The translations under genes were made by a program, and so were the position numbers. Positions 5,834-12,246 of a DNA stretch of 15,015 bases are shown here, piece by piece. The stretch's first letter is position 1; each line of letters opens with the position of its first letter. Under the pieces are notes generated by a model that was not told where the DNA came from, made no database searches, and saw only the letters and a program-made list of their open reading frames with translations. Source of the DNA: DASWJQ01 sp036397095 (lineage in GTDB: Bacteria > Chloroflexota > Anaerolineae > Anaerolineales > E44-bin32); assembly GCA_036397095.1 (NCBI GenBank), contig DASWJQ010000009.1, forward strand, positions 1 to 15,015. The letters run 5' to 3'.

Positions 5834-6813
5834 TAAGCCGGCACCTCGGCCGGCGCCGCTTGCGGCACATCGAACCAACCAAAGCGACGATTGACGCCTT
5901 TTGGCATGACCACATACATCAGCGCACCGACCAACTCGATGGCCTTGACCAGCGCAAGGGTGACTACAAAGTACGGGTAGCTCCAACCGCCCCAGGGAAG
6001 CGTCCCCCGCAGCCGCCAGGTACGCACCCACGCTTTCAGCAGTGTCCCGCCAATGACCGGGAATGGGCTCAACCAGCCCAGGCGTGCCAGCCAGGACCAG
6101 CGGCTTTCCCGCGCCAGGCGACGATAGTGGATCTGAAACGCCCCGATGCGCAGCCGCTTGGCAAGGAAGCCCGGCAGGTCATGCACGCCGCGAGCCTCGG
6201 CGCAATACCAGGGGTAGATCCCCTGTGCGATCAATTGGTGGCGCAGGACATCCGAACCTCCGCCTCCACTCGATCCCATATCATCTCGGAAACGGATTCG
6301 AGTGTAGAGTTGGCGCCGCAGCAGCAGATTGTTGGCATAGAAGGAGTCCGTGAAACCCGAAGCCGGCCGCGTGGCCACCCAATCGCAAAGGTCCAGGGTG
6401 TGGTGCAGCCAACCTGGTGCGTACTTCGTGTCACCAACCACGAAGTCCACGCCCGGCCGGAGCGACTTGATCATTTCGGCCAACCACGATGGCTGGTAGA
6501 CCATATCCGAGTCGGCCAGCACCAGATACGGCGAATCCGCCATCTCAAGTGCCCGATTCTTCGTCCGGTAATAAGTGGTCCGTTCAAGCGGCATGATCTC
6601 TGCCGTCGGTAACAACTGCTGGATCCGGTTCGCTTGCTGCCCGCCCATTTCGGCGTCCACGATGACAAGCACCCGCGCCTGCTCGGTCGGAAAAGTCTGG
6701 CTGCTGAGGGAACGCAAACAGGCTTCGAACACCTGCTGGTCGGCCAGATCCGAGGCGTTCCAGCCTTCAATTGCGATGGTCAGTTCTCTCGGATCAACCC
6801 CCGTCGAATCCAT
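5833..6813 (-). CDS. Membrane-associated GT2-like glycosyltransferase, first tandem copy
   Basis: GT-A glycosyltransferase of 326 residues, paralogue of the next gene. Visible elements are LTIAIEGWNASD (11-22), the DSD motif at 101-103 (VLADSDMVY), WVATRPASGFTDSFYANN (145-162), FRDDMGSSGGGGSD (175-188), AKRLRIGAFQIHYRR (218-232) and a C-terminal hydrophobic segment around 280-303. The motif order fits family 2 transferases. The glycine-rich loop stands where many GT2 enzymes have the catalytic ED pair, with the DD at 177-178 as the likely acidic site (inference). The ATG at 6813 has AGGGAG about 9 bases upstream. An in-frame TTG at 6849 would add 12 residues but is less well supported. The LysM gene ends 54 bases upstream on the same strand. 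Confidence 0.86.
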   Translation of the reverse strand: MDSTGVDPRELTIAIEGWNASDLADQQVFEACLRSLSSQTFPTEQARVLVIVDAEMGGQQANRIQQLLPTAEIMPLERTTYYRTKNRALEMADSPYLVLADSDMVYQPSWLAEMIKSLRPGVDFVVGDTKYAPGWLHHTLDLCDWVATRPASGFTDSFYANNLLLRRQLYTRIRFRDDMGSSGGGGSDVLRHQLIAQGIYPWYCAEARGVHDLPGFLAKRLRIGAFQIHYRRLARESRWSWLARLGWLSPFPVIGGTLLKAWVRTWRLRGTLPWGGWSYPYFVVTLALVKAIELVGALMYVVMPKGVNRRFGWFDVPQAAPAEVPA

Positions 6814-6867
6814 TGTGACCGGCTCCCTGGCAGGATCCCCCTGGCTCAAGTTGGGTTGGTCTGTCGA

Positions 6868-7608
6868 CTACGGAATATGGAAGGTGGATTGCACGCCACC
6901 CGCGGCATCGCGCAGTGTGATGGTCTTGCCAGCCGTCCAGACTGCTTCGGGCAATCCCCAATACAGGTCGATCACCGTGTCGACGCCGGCTTTGGTGTGC
7001 ACACTGACGGCGCCATTGTGCAGGGTGAACGCGGGAAAAGTGTAGTGGTGACCCTGATCATCGTCGAGTGTCCAGCCGGCCATGTTGGCGGTGCCGCCCG
7101 AATTCAACAAGCGAACGACTTCTTCCTCCAGGTTGCCACCGCCGGCCACGCCTCGTATCTCAACGCGTGGGGCTTCGCCATTCACGACCGTCGGCGCCGG
7201 GGCGGCCGTCGGCGGGGCGCTGGTAGCCTGTGATCCGTCGCCGGCCTCGATCTCCGGCACCAGCAGCACCTGGCCAGCCGACAGCGTATCCGGGTTGGTC
7301 AACCCATTGGCGGCCATAAGCGCTTCCACCGATACGCCCAGCTCCAAGGCGATGGCGTTCATCGTATCGCCCGCCTGCACCAGATAGGTGGCAGGAGTCG
7401 GGCTCGGTGCGCGGGTGACGGTGGCGGTTGGCACCGCGCTGGCGGCGACGTCGAGGGCACTTAACGTCGGCATCGGAGTCGGCAGTTCCAACTGCGGATC
7501 CGCATCCCAGATCGTCATCACCAGGAACATGGTGAGCGCCGAGACAACGACATTTAGAATGAGGAAGGGAACGTACTGTCGCAAGCTGCTTCGTCGAACA
7601 CTTCCCAT
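6868..7608 (-). CDS. Membrane-anchored LysM and lamin-tail domain protein
   Basis: Predicted envelope protein of 246 residues. A basic N-terminus (GSVRRSSLRQ) precedes one hydrophobic segment (about 13-34), acting as signal anchor. A Pro/Thr/Ala-rich linker (43-72) follows. A LysM domain lies at about 74-118 (YLVQAGDTMNAIALELGVS through LSAGQVLLVP), a fold that binds GlcNAc-containing glycans such as peptidoglycan. After a second Pro-rich linker a lamin-tail (LTD) domain spans about 148-246 (VEIRGVAGGGN, LLNSGGTANMAGWTLDDD, YTFPAFTLHNG). This combination is common in Chloroflexota envelope proteins; its exact role is unknown. The ATG at 7608 is preferred. A GTG at 7626 is in frame but abuts the predicted -10. 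It is followed on the same strand by the glycosyltransferase genes, so it may lead that operon. Confidence 0.85.
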   Translation of the reverse strand: MGSVRRSSLRQYVPFLILNVVVSALTMFLVMTIWDADPQLELPTPMPTLSALDVAASAVPTATVTRAPSPTPATYLVQAGDTMNAIALELGVSVEALMAANGLTNPDTLSAGQVLLVPEIEAGDGSQATSAPPTAAPAPTVVNGEAPRVEIRGVAGGGNLEEEVVRLLNSGGTANMAGWTLDDDQGHHYTFPAFTLHNGAVSVHTKAGVDTVIDLYWGLPEAVWTAGKTITLRDAAGGVQSTFHIP

Positions 7609-7616
7609 GTCGGCGG

Positions 7617-7622
7617 ATGATA
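7617..7622 (-). promoter_or_regulatory. Candidate extended -10 for the LysM gene
   Basis: TATCAT (5 of 6 to consensus) on the minus strand, preceded by TG plus one base. No convincing -35 is seen. A start 7 bases on would fall near 7610, only about 2 bases before the ATG at 7608, meaning a nearly leaderless message. That agrees with the absence of a clear ribosome binding site in front of this ATG. Confidence 0.35.
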
Positions 7623-7661
7623 GCACAGCGAGGCAGTCAGTGAAACGCGAAACGGAGAGCC

Positions 7662-8144
7662 ATGCCCCTGATCATCGACGGGCACAATCTGATCGGCCAG
7701 ATGACGACGATTGCACTGGACGACCCAGATGATGAGCGTCACCTAATTGGCGTCCTGTTGGACTACTGCCGGCGTACCCGCCGCCAGGCGACGGTGTATT
7801 TCGACCGCGCCAGCTTAGGCCCTGGTGACCTGCCTAAACTAGCCAACTTGACCGTCCGCTTCGTGCGGCGGCCAAGCAGTGCCGATCATGCCATCGAGCG
7901 CCATCTTCATTCCCTCGGCGGGACGGCCAAGAACTGGACTGTGGTTACCTCTGACCGTCGGGTGCAGGCGGCAGCCCGGCGCCTTGGGGCAAGGGTGGTC
8001 GCTGCGCCAGACTTTGCCGCCGAATTGGCCCGGACGACGAAAGCCGAAGGGTCTGATCAGAAACCCGACAGCCTCACCCCAGACGAGTTGGACCGCTGGC
8101 TGGCGCTGTTTGGCGCGGATCAGCCGCCCGCTGAAGGCGAGTAA
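7662..8144 (+). CDS. YacP-like NYN domain nuclease
   Basis: 160-residue protein of the NYN/PIN-like superfamily (YacP/Rae1 type), metal-dependent RNases. Rae1 of Bacillus cleaves mRNA in the ribosomal A site. The family hallmarks are present. The first strand is LIIDGHNLI with D6 and N9. VYFD contributes D48. SADHAIERHL follows with D75 and E79. VVTSDRRVQAAARRLGARVV contains D98. The C-terminal LTPDELDRWLALFG (138-151) is also a typical tail of these proteins. All acidic catalytic positions are kept, so it should be active. The ATG at 7662 has GGAG 4 bases upstream. It is transcribed divergently from the LysM gene and convergently with the next gene, whose stop is 9 bases away with no terminator between. 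Confidence 0.88.
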   Translation: MPLIIDGHNLIGQMTTIALDDPDDERHLIGVLLDYCRRTRRQATVYFDRASLGPGDLPKLANLTVRFVRRPSSADHAIERHLHSLGGTAKNWTVVTSDRRVQAAARRLGARVVAAPDFAAELARTTKAEGSDQKPDSLTPDELDRWLALFGADQPPAEGE

Positions 8145-8153
8145 TCCGACCGG

Positions 8154-8639
8154 CTATTCGAATTGCGGGGGGTTGGGGTTGGTTACAAACCAAACAACAT
8201 AGACTGCTAGGCCGAGAATGATCGTCGCCATGTACAGCGCATAGGCCCAGCGCATAAACTTCTTATAGTCATTAAAGCGTAGGGCGGCTGGCACCAAGTT
8301 GTGGCCCCGAAGGATGACAAAGGTCCCGTAGGGCAGAGCCACAAGCCCCAATAGAGCGTGCAGCGTGGTCAGACCATAGAACGGCTCTGGCAACCGCTCG
8401 GGCAAACCCGGCGTGATGAAGTCGCGGTAGGGCAACAACATGAACCAGATCGCCAGCACCAGGGTGAGCACGCCCCCGGTTGTCTGAACCCAGCGATGCG
8501 CCTGGTATCGACCGCGACGCGCCAGCCAGAAACCGTAGCTAAACAGCCCCGCAATCGCCAGCATCAGGACCAACGTCGTGTCGGTCGCTAGATTAGCGGC
8601 CGTTCCAAGAAACCCCGGCCGGTGCAGCAGTTCGGTCAC
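8154..8639 (-). CDS. Four-helix membrane protein, DUF420-like
   Basis: 161-residue integral membrane protein with four hydrophobic helices at about 20-39, 53-69, 90-110 and 131-152. Histidines lie near membrane ends: H48 in YQAHRW, H94 in TLHALLG and H113 in RGHN. The pattern, including the histidine after helix 1, resembles DUF420/YozB proteins. These are sometimes compared with b-type cytochromes and are often encoded near respiratory genes. Haem binding is inference, and no respiratory gene is nearby. The start is GTG at 8639, with GGAGG only 4 bases upstream. The overlapping ATG one base earlier is followed directly by TGA. It lies 17 bases after the J-domain gene on the same strand, so they are probably co-transcribed. 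Confidence 0.72.
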   Translation of the reverse strand: MTELLHRPGFLGTAANLATDTTLVLMLAIAGLFSYGFWLARRGRYQAHRWVQTTGGVLTLVLAIWFMLLPYRDFITPGLPERLPEPFYGLTTLHALLGLVALPYGTFVILRGHNLVPAALRFNDYKKFMRWAYALYMATIILGLAVYVVWFVTNPNPPQFE

Positions 8640-8656
8640 ATGACCTCCCGGTCTGG

Positions 8657-9460
8657 CTAGCCTAGCGCCGCCAGTTCGGCTTCGAGTTGGGCCACCTGCC
8701 GGCGCAGGTCGGCGGTCAGTTCGGCAATCAGATCACGTCCTTCTTGCCGAGCCATTGTCGCTTCCAACATCAGCTGCAGATCGTGGGAGCGGGTCAGTTG
8801 ATCGATCGTTGCCTGCAGCTGCCAGGCGACCTGATCCAGCCGTTTGATTTCGGCCCGCAGGTCTACCACTACCTGTTGGCGGGTCCGCTCCGGCTCGACC
8901 TCCGGCCGATCGGGCAGTTCAGCCAACCGGCGCAGAGCTTCCAGGTTGTCGGCGGCGTAGGCTTCGTTCACCTGCGCCATCACGCCTTCGCGGTACTTCT
9001 TCTCGGCAGGATCGACCGTCAGGTCGGGGTGGAAGCGTTTGGCCAACGCCCGGTAGAGCTGCTTGATTTCGGTCCTGGCGTCCACATCGAGCGGCTTCTT
9101 CTTAGGCGTTTCCGCGGCCGGCGGGGACCTGCGCCAGGTCCGCTCAAACTGCTCGATGACATCGTAGGGAATGTCCCCGCTCTCAGCGCGCTCCCCCCAT
9201 TGTGCCCGCCGCTCGGCTTGGCGCCGCGCCTGGCGCAGTTCTTTCTCCACCGCTTCCAGCCGCGTTTGAAGCGGCCCCAGGCGCCGGGCAACTTCGGACT
9301 GAAAGACGGCCAGGGCGGAACGGGTATCGAACAATTCAAGCTCGAGCGCCGCGATTCGCTCGCGGCGCTCGGCTAGTTGCTCGTAGAGTTCGGCCAGCTC
9401 CGGGTCCTGCGAGCGCAGCAAAGCGCGCTTCATCACATCGCTTCTGCGCCTGCGGAACAT
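8657..9460 (-). CDS. J-domain protein flanked by coiled coils
   Basis: 267-residue soluble protein. Residues 15-95 are strongly helical and charged (AELYEQLAERRERIAALELE), a likely coiled coil. Next comes a J-domain at about 128-170 with its invariant HPD at 144-146 (LYRALAKRFHPDLTVD) and the helix YREGVMAQVNEAY. A second coiled coil runs from about 195 to the end (LRAEIKRLDQVAWQLQATID and onward). The HPD tripeptide implies stimulation of an Hsp70 (DnaK) ATPase. The coils suggest self-association or recruitment of a partner. It is not a canonical DnaJ: there is no G/F region, zinc finger or N-terminal J-domain. The ATG at 9460 follows a purine-rich GGGAGG. The lipoprotein gene ends 35 bases upstream, so one transcript is likely. 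Confidence 0.85.
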   Translation of the reverse strand: MFRRRRSDVMKRALLRSQDPELAELYEQLAERRERIAALELELFDTRSALAVFQSEVARRLGPLQTRLEAVEKELRQARRQAERRAQWGERAESGDIPYDVIEQFERTWRRSPPAAETPKKKPLDVDARTEIKQLYRALAKRFHPDLTVDPAEKKYREGVMAQVNEAYAADNLEALRRLAELPDRPEVEPERTRQQVVVDLRAEIKRLDQVAWQLQATIDQLTRSHDLQLMLEATMARQEGRDLIAELTADLRRQVAQLEAELAALG

Positions 9461-9495
9461 GCCCCTCCCGTGGGTGGCGGTAGTGCCTGACTAGT

Positions 9496-10248
9496 CTATG
9501 GTCGGGTCACTACGATATTGTCGAAGAGCACCTCGGTTGACTCGGTTTCGTAGGACGTGGCGGTCAGCGCCAAATCGCCCTGCGAGAACTCCGAGTCACT
9601 GGTGCTGCCCAACAACTGCCCGTTGACGTACAGCGACAACGTGCTGCCATCGCATACCGCCCGGATATCGTTGCTGGTGTTGCCCAGGCGGATGAGACTG
9701 CTCTGCGTCCAGTCAATCAACGGCGTGAATGCCTCGTTGGATCGTTTCAAGATCGTGTAAAAGCCGTCACCCGAGATCAGCAGGAAATAGCCATCGCTGT
9801 TGGTCTGAACGCGGCACATCACACCGTAGTCGTTGTTGTCGTTGGATGGGGCCGACACTTGCTCGGCCCGAACTTCGACGTCGGTGTCGTCAAAGCTGCG
9901 GTTGGCCAGGCCCCACATCGTGTCGCCATCGCCGAAGGCCACCACGGAGTAGGTGCCGCCTTTGTATCCAACCGTACCGGTGTCGTAGTCGCCAACCTCC
10001 CAGCCGGTGGAGGTGTCGGAGAAGTCGTCCTCGAACAGGGTTTGACTTCCACCGCTATCACCACCGCCCGACTGGCCGCCGACATCGGGTGTATCGACGA
10101 GATCGGGTGTATCGACGACATCAGGTGCAACACCGACATCGGGTGTATCGACGACATCGGGTGTATCGCCGCCATCGTTGAACAATGTGGAGCAGCCCAG
10201 GCTGGCCACCACCAGAATGGCGACAAAGAACAGGATCCTTGACCTCAT
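9496..10248 (-). CDS. Putative lipoprotein with 6-residue repeats and LamG-like domain
   Basis: 250-residue secreted protein. The signal peptide MRSRILFFVAILVVASLGC ends at C19 in SLGC. This is an imperfect lipobox, with Ser at -3 where Leu is usual, but a lipid-anchored form is likely. Residues 27-56 are five copies of a 6-residue repeat (VDTPDV and variants), followed by a Gly/Ser linker. From 71 on, a beta-rich domain begins LFEDDFSDTSTGWEVG. It contains YGVMCRVQTNSDGYFLLISG, LYVNGQLLGS and a C-terminal FDNIVVTRP. This is the pattern of concanavalin/LamG-like jelly-roll domains in many Chloroflexota lipoproteins, probably binding carbohydrate. The ATG at 10248 follows AAGGAAGGAA. It has its own promoter. 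Confidence 0.82.
   Translation of the reverse strand: MRSRILFFVAILVVASLGCSTLFNDGGDTPDVVDTPDVGVAPDVVDTPDLVDTPDVGGQSGGGDSGGSQTLFEDDFSDTSTGWEVGDYDTGTVGYKGGTYSVVAFGDGDTMWGLANRSFDDTDVEVRAEQVSAPSNDNNDYGVMCRVQTNSDGYFLLISGDGFYTILKRSNEAFTPLIDWTQSSLIRLGNTSNDIRAVCDGSTLSLYVNGQLLGSTSDSEFSQGDLALTATSYETESTEVLFDNIVVTRP
10081..10170. repeat. 18-nt tandem repeat, five units, within the lipoprotein gene
   Basis: Five 18-base units begin at 10081, 10099, 10117, 10135 and 10153. Units 1 and 4 are identical. Units 2 and 5 differ from them at one base each, and unit 3 is more diverged. Each unit encodes six residues (VDTPDV type), so unit gain or loss would keep the frame and only alter the length of the spacer behind the lipid anchor. 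Confidence 0.9.
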
Positions 10249-10265
10249 GGCATGTTCCTTCCTTG

Positions 10266-10279
10266 CGAGCTACGGCTCG
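10266..10279. other. Small hairpin in the lipoprotein 5' leader
   Basis: Perfect 5-bp stem cgagc/gctcg with a tacg loop. It lies between the predicted transcription start (about 10290) and the AAGGAAGGAA ribosome site. It may stabilise the message or modulate initiation; this is inference from position only. Confidence 0.35.
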
Positions 10280-10296
10280 TTACGTTCAAGGCGCCC

Positions 10297-10325
10297 ATTC
10301 TAGTCGGGAGACCGGCCGCCAGCAA
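10297..10325 (-). promoter_or_regulatory. Candidate promoter of the lipoprotein gene
   Basis: Minus strand: TTGCTG (10320-10325), a 17-base spacer, TAGAAT (10297-10302, 5 of 6 to consensus). Expected start is near 10290, leaving a leader of about 42 bases. The -35 matches only in TTG, as in the dnaX candidate. Confidence 0.55.
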
Positions 10326-10476
10326 GACGACAAAGGTCATCCCATCCCCGCCATGTTGGCGCGGTGGAGGCCATGTCCGACGCTTCGTCCTTGTCGTCGC
10401 CGCACGGCTGCTTCCATTCGCACAGGGCCACCCGAACGGCGAGCCGGATGGCGATCCCAACTGCCAGATGTTCCAT
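10300..10476 (-). CDS. Possible small hypothetical protein downstream of the CBS gene
   Basis: A 58-codon frame begins MEHLAVGIAIRLAVRVALCE and goes on WKQPCGDDKDEASDMA. It occupies most of the 290-base gap between the CBS gene and the lipoprotein gene. The N-terminus would form an amphipathic or hydrophobic helix and the rest is acidic. By my count 41 of 58 codons end in G or C, as expected for a gene here, but GC-rich non-coding DNA can do the same. AGGAGG stands 15 bases before the ATG, too far to be persuasive. The stop codon lies inside the -10 of the lipoprotein promoter. No family is recognised, and it may well be chance. Confidence 0.27.
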   Translation of the reverse strand: MEHLAVGIAIRLAVRVALCEWKQPCGDDKDEASDMASTAPTWRGWDDLCRLAGGRSPD

Positions 10477-10506
10477 CGCCGCCCCAGACACCCTCCTGCC
10501 CAGCGG

Positions 10507-10520
10507 CGCACCGCGGTGCG
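10507..10520. repeat. Perfect 14-bp palindrome after the CBS gene
   Basis: cgcaccgcggtgcg is its own reverse complement and begins 18 bases beyond the CBS stop. As RNA it could form only a 5-bp stem with a tight CGCG loop, and no T-run follows. It is therefore a poor intrinsic terminator. A dimeric protein site is an alternative reading. Confidence 0.4.
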
Positions 10521-10538
10521 TCCCACCTCCCCCAGCGA

Positions 10539-10982
10539 TCAACGGTTGCTGCCGATGTACTTCTCCAGCTGCTCGATGGTGAACTCCTGCTCGGCGATGA
10601 TTTCCTTGACAACATCCCCGATCGAAACAACGCCGACAACCCGGTCCTTGTCAACCACTGGCAGGTGACGGATGCGACGGTTGGTCATAAGGGCCATGCA
10701 GTCGGGGATTGACTGGTCGGGCCGGACGACGACGACATCCGACGTCATCACGTCACGCACCGGGGTCTGACGTGAGGTCTTGCCCTCCAGCGCGACCCGG
10801 CGCGCATAGTCGCGCTCCGAAAAGATGCCGGCAATGGCAGTGCCCTGCATCACAAGCAGGGCGCCAATCCCCTTGTCCGCCATCAGCACCAGGGCATCGT
10901 AGACGGTTTCATCCGGGCCGATGGACCAGACTTGATCCCCCTTGTTGGCCAAAAGATGACTGACCTTGCGTGAGGCCTTCAT
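10539..10982 (-). CDS. Two-CBS-domain (Bateman module) protein
   Basis: 147-residue stand-alone CBS pair. Such modules bind adenine nucleotides (AMP, ATP, NAD and related ligands) and sense energy or redox state. CBS1 spans about 12-66 (VWSIGPDETVYDALVLMADK through GIFSERDYARRV). CBS2 spans about 75-130 (VRDVMTSDVVVVRPDQSI, RIRHLPVVDKDRVVGVVSIG, DVVKEII). Both halves keep the S/T-x-x-D ligand-ribose pattern (FSERD at 54-58, VSIGD at 119-123). A short C-terminal helix ends in EQLEKYIGSNR. The ATG at 10982 is chosen because GGAGG (10991-10995) is 8 bases upstream and a good promoter lies just before. A longer in-frame reading from 11060 would run across that promoter. The partner protein is unknown. 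Confidence 0.93.
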   Translation of the reverse strand: MKASRKVSHLLANKGDQVWSIGPDETVYDALVLMADKGIGALLVMQGTAIAGIFSERDYARRVALEGKTSRQTPVRDVMTSDVVVVRPDQSIPDCMALMTNRRIRHLPVVDKDRVVGVVSIGDVVKEIIAEQEFTIEQLEKYIGSNR

Positions 10983-11013
10983 CGTCTTCTCCTCCCCCGC
11001 CCACGTTTGTCCC

Positions 11014-11042
11014 ACTGTAGGCCAGAAGACGACGTCGGTCAA
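11014..11042 (-). promoter_or_regulatory. Promoter of the CBS gene
   Basis: Minus strand: TTGACC (11037-11042, 5 of 6), a spacer of exactly 17 bases, TACAGT (11014-11019, 4 of 6). Expected start is near 11007, about 25 bases before the ATG at 10982, leaving room for the GGAGG site. It is the best sigma70-type match on the minus strand of this window. Confidence 0.65.
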
Positions 11043-11268
11043 TGCCGGGCCGCAATCCACCGAAAGCCCGCTCCATCCAGCATTCTGCTGCCATTAACCC
11101 TGCTCGTCGGGCAGCTGGCCCGAATGCCGGGTCGGGCAGGGAGCCCAGGGGGTCAACATGGTGAGGAACAGGGGAAGACCGAGCCTCGGCCAGGCACATC
11201 CATGGAGAGCCTCCAGGACCAGAGACGGACACGCCGGCTACCCACCGTATAAGAAGGTAGGCGGACGA
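11043..11268. other. Intergenic region between EamA and the CBS promoter
   Basis: Nothing convincing is seen here. Translated frames on both strands are Pro/Gly/Arg-rich and match no family. A loose inverted repeat (ctacc near 11238, ggtag near 11255) lies about 10 bases beyond the EamA stop. It has a long loop and no clear T-run, so a terminator is not claimed. Confidence 0.5.
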
Positions 11269-12174
11269 TCACTGCAGGAATAGCAAGGCGACGCCGCTGA
11301 TGGCGACCAGCGTGCCAAGGATCGCCTGCCAGCCAATACGCTCGCCAAACATGACCCGCCCTATGGGCAATAAGAAGACGGGGGATAACGCCATCAAGGT
11401 GCTGGCAATGCCCACTTGGGTCAGTTGAATGGCGATCAGGCTCAGCCAGACCCCGATGAACGGTCCCAGGGTTGCCCCGCCCAGCAACGGCGGCCATGAG
11501 CCACGGGCCTCCATCGTTCGGCGCAATGTTTCCTTTGCCCGCCCAGCCAACAAAGTCGCAAGCCACAAACTGGAGGCGGCGGCAGTCATGCGAATGACAT
11601 TGCCCGAGAGCGCCGGAAAGTCGCCGGCCAGACCTTGCTTGGCCAGCACCAATCCGATGGCTTGCCCGCTGGCGGCACCTAGGCCAAAGAGAATGCCGCG
11701 CTGGTAGTCTTTGGCTTGTGCGCCTGGGACCGCTGGCCGCTCCCGGTCGAGCACAACCATACCGGTACCGCCCACCGCCAGCACAATGCCCAGCCACTGT
11801 TGGGCGCCCAGCGTCTCGCCCAGGAAGATCCAGGCCAGCAAAGCGGCGATCACCGGGGCCAGACTCATCATGAGCATGCCCAGGCGCGGCCCGACCCACA
11901 GGTAAGACTGAAAGAGGAAGCTGTCCCCCAGCACCAGGCCGACGAAGCCGGACAGGCCTAGCCACAGCCAGCGTTGCGGTTCGGCGGCCAGCGGAAGCGG
12001 ACCTCCGAGGAGCAAGGTGTGGGTGACCATCAGCAGCGCCAGGGCCAGCAGGAGGCGGACGCGATTGACGATGACCGAGCCCAGCTGGCGGCCGGCCAGG
12101 GTGAAAAACACGGCGGTTCCCGACCAGCAAATGGCGGTGGCCAGGGCGGCAAGTTGACCGGCGAAGGGGATCAT
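11269..12174 (-). CDS. EamA/DMT-family transporter
   Basis: 301-residue drug/metabolite transporter superfamily permease of ten predicted membrane helices, built as two EamA repeats (about 6-142 and 157-300). The repeat signature is visible twice: LAPVIAALLAWIFLGE (105-120) and LSPVFLLPIGRVMFGE (263-278). Both mark the fourth helix of a repeat, followed by a fifth helix (WLGIVLAVGGTGMVVL, WQAILGTLVAISGVALLFL). Family members export amino acids, nucleotide sugars or other metabolites; the substrate cannot be read from sequence. It lies just downstream of glycosyltransferase genes on the same strand, so a link to glycan precursors is possible but unproven. The ATG has no good ribosome site, but overlaps the stop of a 24-codon ORF (ATGA), which may supply translational coupling. 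Confidence 0.93.
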   Translation of the reverse strand: MIPFAGQLAALATAICWSGTAVFFTLAGRQLGSVIVNRVRLLLALALLMVTHTLLLGGPLPLAAEPQRWLWLGLSGFVGLVLGDSFLFQSYLWVGPRLGMLMMSLAPVIAALLAWIFLGETLGAQQWLGIVLAVGGTGMVVLDRERPAVPGAQAKDYQRGILFGLGAASGQAIGLVLAKQGLAGDFPALSGNVIRMTAAASSLWLATLLAGRAKETLRRTMEARGSWPPLLGGATLGPFIGVWLSLIAIQLTQVGIASTLMALSPVFLLPIGRVMFGERIGWQAILGTLVAISGVALLFLQ

Positions 12175-12245
12175 GCCAGGCAGGCGACAAACTCCAACGC
12201 GCGGATGGCCACGAATCGACGGCCGTCCAACAGGGCGGCCAGCAT
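12171..12245 (-). CDS. 24-codon ORF bridging GT4 and EamA genes
   Basis: The ATG at 12245 lies one base after the stop of the upstream glycosyltransferase. The frame reads MLAALLDGRRFVAIRALEFV plus four more residues and stops in ATGA overlapping the EamA start. It fills the whole gap between two genes, one of which lacks a ribosome site. It may serve as a coupling or leader ORF rather than make a functional peptide. Chance is quite possible at this length. No known family is recognised. Confidence 0.3.
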   Translation of the reverse strand: MLAALLDGRRFVAIRALEFVACLA

Positions 12246-12246
12246 T

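Noticed and set aside
11153..12190. 345-codon minus-strand frame overlapping the EamA gene
   Set aside because: It is Pro/Arg/Gly-rich and shows no membrane helices or domain, while the other frame on the same strand gives a complete ten-helix EamA protein.
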